A DNA stretch of 64,000 nucleotides, from positions 142,294 through 206,293 of the forward strand of contig SCFO01000006.1 in NCBI GenBank assembly GCA_004078665.1. Direction: 5' to 3'. The notes under the pieces are model-generated. The model saw only the letters and a program-made list of their open reading frames with translations. It had not been told where the DNA came from and made no database searches. The position numbers and the translations under genes are program-made. The first letter of the stretch is position 1; every line of letters begins with the position of its first letter. Positions 59,150 to 64,000 of the stretch are shown one piece after another. The stretch is from Halobacillus fulvus. Lineage in GTDB: Bacteria; Bacillota; Bacilli; Bacillales; Halobacillaceae.

Positions 59150-59271
59150 GGGATGGGGGAGGAAACGGCGAGACTCCCGCGGGAGAAGGGGCTAGGCGAG
59201 ACCCCGGAAGGCGAATCCTGAGGAGGCTTGCCGGTCCGCCGCAGGAAAGCGAGTCGTTTCCTCCCCATCCC
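59150..59271. repeat. Palindromic intergenic repeat, full copy
   Basis: GGGATGGGGGAGGAAACG (59150) and CGTTTCCTCCCCATCCC (59255-59271) are inverted with one extra base. Core: GCGAGACTCCCGCGGGAGAA, GCGAGACCCCGGAAGGCGAA, TGAGGAGG. This is the most GC-rich and perhaps least decayed copy. It fills the yaaH-tadA gap. Confidence 0.8.
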
Positions 59272-59357
59272 TGCGCTTTATATTGCACCCCATATACAAT
59301 GGAAAAAACAGGACGTTCTTTTTCAATGTATGAAAGAAGCAGGGGGACTTATTCTAA

Positions 59358-59864
<507 letters not shown>

Positions 59865-59869
59865 AGGTA

Positions 59870-59898
59870 TTGCATTTTGAATGAAAAGTAGCTATACT
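59870..59898 (+). promoter_or_regulatory. Promoter of SRP RNA
   Basis: TTGCAT and TATACT at 17-base spacing, ending six bases before the predicted RNA 5-prime end. Confidence 0.85.
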
Positions 59899-59904
59899 TG
59901 TAAT

Positions 59905-60173
59905 GTCGTGCTAAGCGGGGAGGTAGCGGTGCCCTGCACTCGCAATCCGCTATAGCGAGGCCGAATTCCCGCCCGAGGTGGTGCGGTCTCAAGGTCAGCC
60001 TTATGAGAGTGGTGTTGACACTCAGGTCCTGCGCAACGGGAACCAGTGAATCCTGTCAGGTCCGGAAGGAAGCAGCAGTAAGCTGTCTCTCTCGTGTGCC
60101 GCGGGAGTGCCTGGGTCGAGCCATAATCATGAGTAACGCTTGGGGCTTCACCATCGACGGTGGGTGCACGGCA
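59905..60173 (+). ncRNA. scr: SRP RNA (scr), large Bacillus type
   Basis: About 269 bases with the conserved GTGCTAAGCGGGGAGGTAGC start and the Ffh-binding domain AGGTCCGGAAGGAAGCAGC. The ends GTCGTGC and GCACGGC pair. It is the 6S-like large form with an Alu domain, and forms the signal recognition particle with Ffh. It lies between tadA and dnaX, as in B. subtilis. Confidence 0.97.
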
Positions 60174-60187
60174 TTACATAAGAACAT

Positions 60188-60230
60188 AAAAAAGAGCTGT
60201 TATGATTTTTTTCATAACAGCTCTTTTTTA
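60188..60230. terminator. Terminator after SRP RNA
   Basis: AAAAAAGAGCTGTTATGA and TCATAACAGCTCTTTTTT: 18 perfect pairs. Confidence 0.95.
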
Positions 60231-60312
60231 TCATTTAGGAAAATCGCTTCTATATAGGACGCTTACGCCTGCCGTGTTAAAAAACCTGTCGAAAGCTTCC
60301 TTTATTGTATGG

Positions 60313-60342
60313 TTCACATCCAATCTGTGAATCAGTTATAAT
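60313..60342 (+). promoter_or_regulatory. Promoter of dnaX
   Basis: TTCACA and perfect TATAAT at 18-base spacing, 31 bases before the ATG. Confidence 0.7.
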
Positions 60343-60373
60343 GATAAAGAGACTAAAAAGGGAGAACGGTTAT

Positions 60374-62089
60374 ATGAGCTATCAGGCTTTGTATCGTGTC
60401 TGGCGCCCGAAAAACTTTGAAGATGTCGTAGGACAAACCCATATTACACGCACTTTGCAAAATGCGATTGAACAGGACAAGTTCTCTCATGCGTACTTAT
60501 TCTCCGGCCCCCGCGGAACAGGGAAAACGAGTGCGGCCAAGATTTTTGCAAAAGCGGTCAACTGTGAGCGGTCCCCTGCCAAGGAACCTTGCAATGAATG
60601 TGCTGCATGTCTTGGCATTATGGACGGTTCGATTTCAGACGTCATCGAAATTGATGCCGCCTCCAACAACGGAGTCGAACAAATCCGCGAGATCAGAGAC
60701 AAAGTAAAATACGCCCCCAGTGCGGTACCTTATAAAGTATATATTATCGATGAAGTTCACATGCTCTCGATGGGAGCGTTCAATGCCTTATTGAAAACAT
60801 TAGAAGAACCGCCCCAACATGTGATTTTTATTTTGGCTACGACAGAACCCCATAAAATACCGCTGACGATCATTTCCCGTTGTCAACGTTTTGACTTCAA
60901 ACGGATCTCTCAACAGGCGATGGTTGAGCGGATGGAAAAGATCACGGCAGCAGAAGATATCGCTATTGCAACAGAAGCTCTTGAAATCGTCGCTTTAACA
61001 GCGGAAGGTGGAATGAGGGACGCGCTCAGTCTGCTGGACCAGGCAATTTCTTATAGTGAGGATGAAGTGACGATTGAAGACGTTCTCGCGGTTACGGGCT
61101 CTGTTTCACAAGGAAAGCTTGCAGCTGTCATTCGCGCTTTGCATGAGCAGGAAGTGAAGGAAGCCTTGCAATCCGTCGACGAATTGATTCAGCAAGGGAA
61201 AGACCCGGGCCGATTTGTATTCGATCTCATTTATTACTTAAGGGATCTCCTTTTGTTCCAAACGGCACCAGACCTCGAGCACCATCTCGAGCGGGCGATT
61301 CCGGACGAGACGTTCCGCGACTTATCAGGTCTTCTGACTCCTGACTGGATTCAAAAAGCGATCCGCGAATTGAATCAGTGCCAGCAAGAAATGAAATGGA
61401 CGACGAGTCCGAAGGTGTTCATTGAGATCGCGCTTCTTAATATGGTAGAAATGCAGGGTCCCACTCAGACAGGAGCACCGGCCGCCGATTCCGAGGCCGT
61501 CCAGACGCTTATGCGGAAAGTCGGTGAACTGGAAAAGAACCTGGCAGAGTTAAAGCAGAATGGAACAGCTCAGCCAGCTGCAGCTCCTAAGCCGAAGCGC
61601 ACTCCTGCAAGGTCAGGCAGAAAAGGTTATAATGTTCCATATGAGCGAATTCGTCAGGTGTTAAATGAAGCATCCAAAGAAGAGATCAAAAACATCCACC
61701 AGCGATGGGCTGATTTTATGGAAGCATTGAAAAGAACGAACGCTCCAGCTCATGCGACCTTACTGAACAGTAAGCCGAGAGCAGCCTCAGGTAAGGCCCT
61801 GGTTCTTGCTTTCCGATACGATATCCACTGTTCTTTAGCTTTAGAGCATCAAAATACGATCGAACCATTACTGACGGAGTTCGTAGGAAAGCCATTGACG
61901 ATCATACCGATTCCAGAGCCGAACTGGCAGGAACTGCGTGAGGAATACGTGCGCAAACAGAAAGAAGCACCGGATAGTGGGGAAGAGGAAGCGGATGAAG
62001 ACCAGACCGAAACCTCTGAGGAAGAAAATCCGGTCGTTTCAGAAGCGCGTAGACTCGTCGGTGACGATTTAATCGAAATCCAAGATTGA
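60374..62089 (+). CDS. dnaX: DNA polymerase III gamma/tau subunit
   Basis: A 571-residue clamp-loader ATPase. Walker A GPRGTGKTSAAKIFAKA, zinc cysteines in CERSPAKEPCNECAAC, and the DEVHMLS Walker B are clear. A Pro/Ala/Lys-rich linker follows at about 410-430, then tau domains. I saw no A6G slippery heptamer for a short gamma product. Start ATG 60374, following GGGAG. Confidence 0.97.
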   Translation: MSYQALYRVWRPKNFEDVVGQTHITRTLQNAIEQDKFSHAYLFSGPRGTGKTSAAKIFAKAVNCERSPAKEPCNECAACLGIMDGSISDVIEIDAASNNGVEQIREIRDKVKYAPSAVPYKVYIIDEVHMLSMGAFNALLKTLEEPPQHVIFILATTEPHKIPLTIISRCQRFDFKRISQQAMVERMEKITAAEDIAIATEALEIVALTAEGGMRDALSLLDQAISYSEDEVTIEDVLAVTGSVSQGKLAAVIRALHEQEVKEALQSVDELIQQGKDPGRFVFDLIYYLRDLLLFQTAPDLEHHLERAIPDETFRDLSGLLTPDWIQKAIRELNQCQQEMKWTTSPKVFIEIALLNMVEMQGPTQTGAPAADSEAVQTLMRKVGELEKNLAELKQNGTAQPAAAPKPKRTPARSGRKGYNVPYERIRQVLNEASKEEIKNIHQRWADFMEALKRTNAPAHATLLNSKPRAASGKALVLAFRYDIHCSLALEHQNTIEPLLTEFVGKPLTIIPIPEPNWQELREEYVRKQKEAPDSGEEEADEDQTETSEEENPVVSEARRLVGDDLIEIQD

Positions 62090-62115
62090 CAGGAAAATAA
62101 AAGGAGGAATTTACC

Positions 62116-62433
62116 ATGCGTGGTGGAGGAAACATGAACAATATGATGAAACAAATGCAGAAAATGCAAAAGAAAATGATGAAGGCTCAGGAGGAGCTTT
62201 ATGAGATGACGTTTGAAGCTTCTGCTGGTGGCGGAATGGTGAAAGTCGTCGCCAACGGGAAGAAAGAAATCACAGATGTCGTCATCAATGAAGAAGTCGT
62301 CGATCCTGATGACGTCGAAATGCTACAAGATTTAATTCTTGCCGCGACGAATGATGTATTGAAGCAAGTCGATGATAAAACGAACGATACTATGGGACAA
62401 TTCACGAAAGGTATGCCTGGAGGAATGTTCTAG
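62116..62433 (+). CDS. yaaK: YbaB/EbfC nucleoid-associated protein YaaK
   Basis: A 105-residue DNA-binding protein with a Met/Lys-rich N-terminal helix ([20 protein letters not shown]) and an ending GMPGGMF. Lies between dnaX and recR as in most bacteria. AAAGGAGG precedes it. Confidence 0.96.
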   Translation: MRGGGNMNNMMKQMQKMQKKMMKAQEELYEMTFEASAGGGMVKVVANGKKEITDVVINEEVVDPDDVEMLQDLILAATNDVLKQVDDKTNDTMGQFTKGMPGGMF

Positions 62434-62444
62434 GAGGAATTTCC

Positions 62445-63041
62445 ATGTATTACCCGGAACCAATATCCAAACTGATTGATAGTTTTACGAAGCTGCCAGG
62501 GATCGGCCCTAAGACGGCTGTCCGCCTGGCCTTTTTCGTGTTAGAGATGGAAGAAGATGATGTGCTCGACTTCGCTAAATCCTTAGTAAACGCTAAGCGT
62601 GAGCTAACCCACTGCACCATCTGCGGTCACATTACCGATCAGGACCCTTGCTCGATTTGCCAGGATGAATCGAGAGACAACACGCTCATTTGTGTCGTCC
62701 AGGATCCGAAAGATGTTATTGCAATGGAGAAAATGAAGGAGTTCAGCGGAAAGTATCACGTACTTCATGGGGCCATATCTCCAATGGACGGAATAGGACC
62801 GGAAGATATCAATGTCGCCAGTCTGATTAATCGTTTGAAGGATGAGGGCATTGAAGAACTAATTTTGGCCACCAACCCGAACATTGAAGGAGAAGCGACA
62901 GCGATGTATATATCCCGCCTCGTGAAACCGTCCGGCATTCGAATGACAAGAATCGCTCACGGACTTCCTGTCGGCGGGGATCTTGAATATGCCGATGAAG
63001 TGACGCTGTCCAAAGCGCTTGAAGGACGAAGAGAACTCTAA
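62445..63041 (+). CDS. recR: Recombination protein RecR
   Basis: A 198-residue ring protein: helix-hairpin-helix ([14 protein letters not shown]), zinc finger ([18 protein letters not shown]) and TOPRIM domain. Works with RecO and RecF. AGGAGG precedes the ATG, twelve bases after yaaK. Confidence 0.97.
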   Translation: MYYPEPISKLIDSFTKLPGIGPKTAVRLAFFVLEMEEDDVLDFAKSLVNAKRELTHCTICGHITDQDPCSICQDESRDNTLICVVQDPKDVIAMEKMKEFSGKYHVLHGAISPMDGIGPEDINVASLINRLKDEGIEELILATNPNIEGEATAMYISRLVKPSGIRMTRIAHGLPVGGDLEYADEVTLSKALEGRREL

Positions 63042-63057
63042 CCCGAAGGTGATGCAG

Positions 63058-63279
63058 ATGTTCAGCAAAAGCAAACGGATCAAAAAAGAGATGGATCAAG
63101 AACTGTTGATTCAACTCAAGAAGCAAAAAAGAGATTGGGAACAATTGAATAGTATCATTGAACAAAGCATCGAACCGAGCGATGAAGGTTTACTCGAATT
63201 AAACCTCGTCAAAGCGAAATACTTCTATTTATTAAGAGAAGCCAGGTTCCGCGGAATCAATGCCCTCTCTCTAAAATAA
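63058..63279 (+). CDS. yaaL: YaaL (DUF2508)
   Basis: A 73-residue, charged, mostly helical protein of the DUF2508 family, found between recR and bofA in Bacilli. Start ATG 63058 with AAGGTG six bases before. Function unknown. Confidence 0.88.
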   Translation: MFSKSKRIKKEMDQELLIQLKKQKRDWEQLNSIIEQSIEPSDEGLLELNLVKAKYFYLLREARFRGINALSLK

Positions 63280-63346
63280 GTACTAATCCCTTGTCCATCT
63301 TCATAGACTGTTGTACGAGCAGTCATTTGGACAGGGGGTTTTTTAT

Positions 63347-63610
63347 ATGGATCCGGTTCTCGTCGTGTTATTACTCGGTCTTGCGATACCGTTATTACTG
63401 ATTGTCGGTTTGCCTTCCGCTCCGATCCAGTGGATTGGACGACTCTTCACGAAGCTGATCATCGCTGTCATTCTTTTATTCTTCGTGAATTTGTTCGGGG
63501 CGCAATTCGGTTTGCACATTCCAATCAACGGCTTCACCGCAGTTGTAGGGACTCTGTTAGGAGTGCCAGGCGTGATCTCTTTGACAGCTATTCATATATG
63601 GTTGATTTAA
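63347..63610 (+). CDS. bofA: Pro-SigK processing inhibitor BofA
   Basis: An 87-residue membrane protein with hydrophobic helices and the conserved INGFTAVVGTLLGVPGV C-terminal loop. With SpoIVFA it holds the protease SpoIVFB inactive in the mother cell until engulfment ends. Start ATG 63347 with GGGGGT before. Confidence 0.94.
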   Translation: MDPVLVVLLLGLAIPLLLIVGLPSAPIQWIGRLFTKLIIAVILLFFVNLFGAQFGLHIPINGFTAVVGTLLGVPGVISLTAIHIWLI

Positions 63611-63638
63611 AAAAGAGGCGTAAGCTTCTTTTTTTATT
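63610..63638 (+). terminator. Terminator after bofA
   Basis: AAAGAGGC, GTAA, GCTTCTTT then more T, one wobble. Confidence 0.8.
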
Positions 63639-63647
63639 TAAAAAGGG

Positions 63648-63676
63648 TTGCGCCGTTCTAAAATGCATGATATATT
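63648..63676 (+). promoter_or_regulatory. rrn promoter P1
   Basis: TTGCGC and TATATT at 17-base spacing upstream of 16S rRNA. Confidence 0.65.
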
Positions 63677-63732
63677 ATTATACGTCGCGTTAAGAGAGAA
63701 CGACGCGCCAGAAAATATCATCAAAAAAGTTG

Positions 63733-63762
63733 TTGACACCATCAACACTTACATGATATGAT
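63733..63762 (+). promoter_or_regulatory. rrn promoter P2
   Basis: TTGACA (perfect) and TATGAT at 18-base spacing. The leader TGATCTTTGAAAACTGAAC at about 63799 is an rRNA operon leader typical of Bacilli. Confidence 0.8.
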
Positions 63763-63909
63763 GATTAAGTCGCTGTTTTGAGGCGGCACACAACATTTTG
63801 ATCTTTGAAAACTGAACGAACCAACCAGTACGTCAAAACATTTCTTCTATTATATAGAGGGAAAAAAAACAACGCACATTCGGTGTGCAAATGAGCTTTT
63901 CAAACTACT

Positions 63910-64000
63910 TTTATGGAGAGTTTGATCCTGGCTCAGGACGAACGCTGGCGGCGTGCCTAATACATGCAAGTCGAGCGCGGGAAGCGAGCTGATCCCTTCG
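63910..64000 (+). rRNA. rrs: 16S ribosomal RNA, 5-prime part
   Basis: Begins near TTTATGGAGAGTTTGATCCT and runs to the window edge through GGACGAACGCTGGCGGCGTG and CATGCAAGTCGAGCGCGGGA. The E. coli numbering of AGAGTTTGAT places the mature 5-prime end at about 63910. The variable V1 start resembles Halobacillus, by memory only. Confidence 0.97.

Noticed and set aside
60003-60257. An 84-codon frame over SRP RNA
   Set aside because: Lies within the SRP RNA and its terminator.
60374-62089. Programmed frameshift in dnaX giving a short gamma product
   Set aside because: No A AAA AAG slippery site with a following stem was found in the expected part of the gene.

Overview
The window is a replication-origin region of a Gram-positive, endospore-forming member of the Bacillaceae. 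The gene order jag, yidC, rnpA, rpmH, oriC, dnaA, dnaN, yaaA, recF, yaaB, gyrB, gyrA, yaaC, guaB, dacA, pdxST, serS, dgk/dck, yaaH, tadA, SRP RNA, dnaX, yaaK, recR, yaaL, bofA, rrn matches the Bacillus subtilis origin. Spore genes are present (splAB, spo0J/soj, bofA, a YjcZ-type peptide, a YaaH-type cortex hydrolase). The first 90 bases of 16S rRNA and the moderate GC content remind me of Halobacillus or a close halophilic relative. That genus call is from memory, not from a search.

Layout. 1-3.6 kb: a cut-off DUF554 membrane protein, then spo0J-soj-noc on the minus strand and a parS site. 3.6-10 kb: an accessory stretch with two GNAT acetyltransferases, spore photoproduct lyase and its regulator, two short-chain dehydrogenases, Nei glycosylase, a phosphoesterase and an acetate transporter. 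10-16.7 kb: rsmG, mnmG, mnmE, jag, yidC, rnpA, rpmH, all leading away from the origin. 16.7-19.9 kb: the origin, with DnaA-box clusters on both sides of dnaA, a DnaA-trio/AT-rich unwinding site before dnaN, two palindromic repeats and a probable type I toxin-antitoxin locus. 19.9-36 kb: dnaN to serS, with a serine T-box. 36-49.9 kb: tRNA-Ser, a small sigma factor with a VOC protein, nucleoside kinases, tRNA-Arg, modABC-vanZ, an aldehyde dehydrogenase, a preQ1 riboswitch with queF, and acsA. 50-52.8 kb: a SigO/RsoA-like two-part sigma factor, then two leaderless peptidoglycan hydrolases and YvrJ. 52.9-59 kb: a nucleobase permease, an orphan lysine/ornithine hydroxylase, a PfpI protein and a spore glycosidase. 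59.3-64 kb: tadA, SRP RNA, dnaX-recR, bofA and the start of an rRNA operon.

The most interesting part is 49.98-52.81 kb. The sigO-rsoA operon and the lytic-enzyme operon downstream share a bipartite motif (AGGTTGTTTT, 15 bases, TTCTTTAT) about 95-105 bases before their first genes. This suggests an alternative sigma factor driving itself and a phage-like lysis or wall-remodelling cassette with no phage around it. Other notable items are a 27-residue holin-like toxin missed by ordinary ORF calling, a family of seven or eight palindromic intergenic repeats, extra DnaA boxes between mnmE and jag, parS-like sites in recF and near 52.85 kb, an HD-GYP protein with a broken HD pair, and SigB-like promoters. 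I saw no insertion sequence, CRISPR array or integrated prophage.
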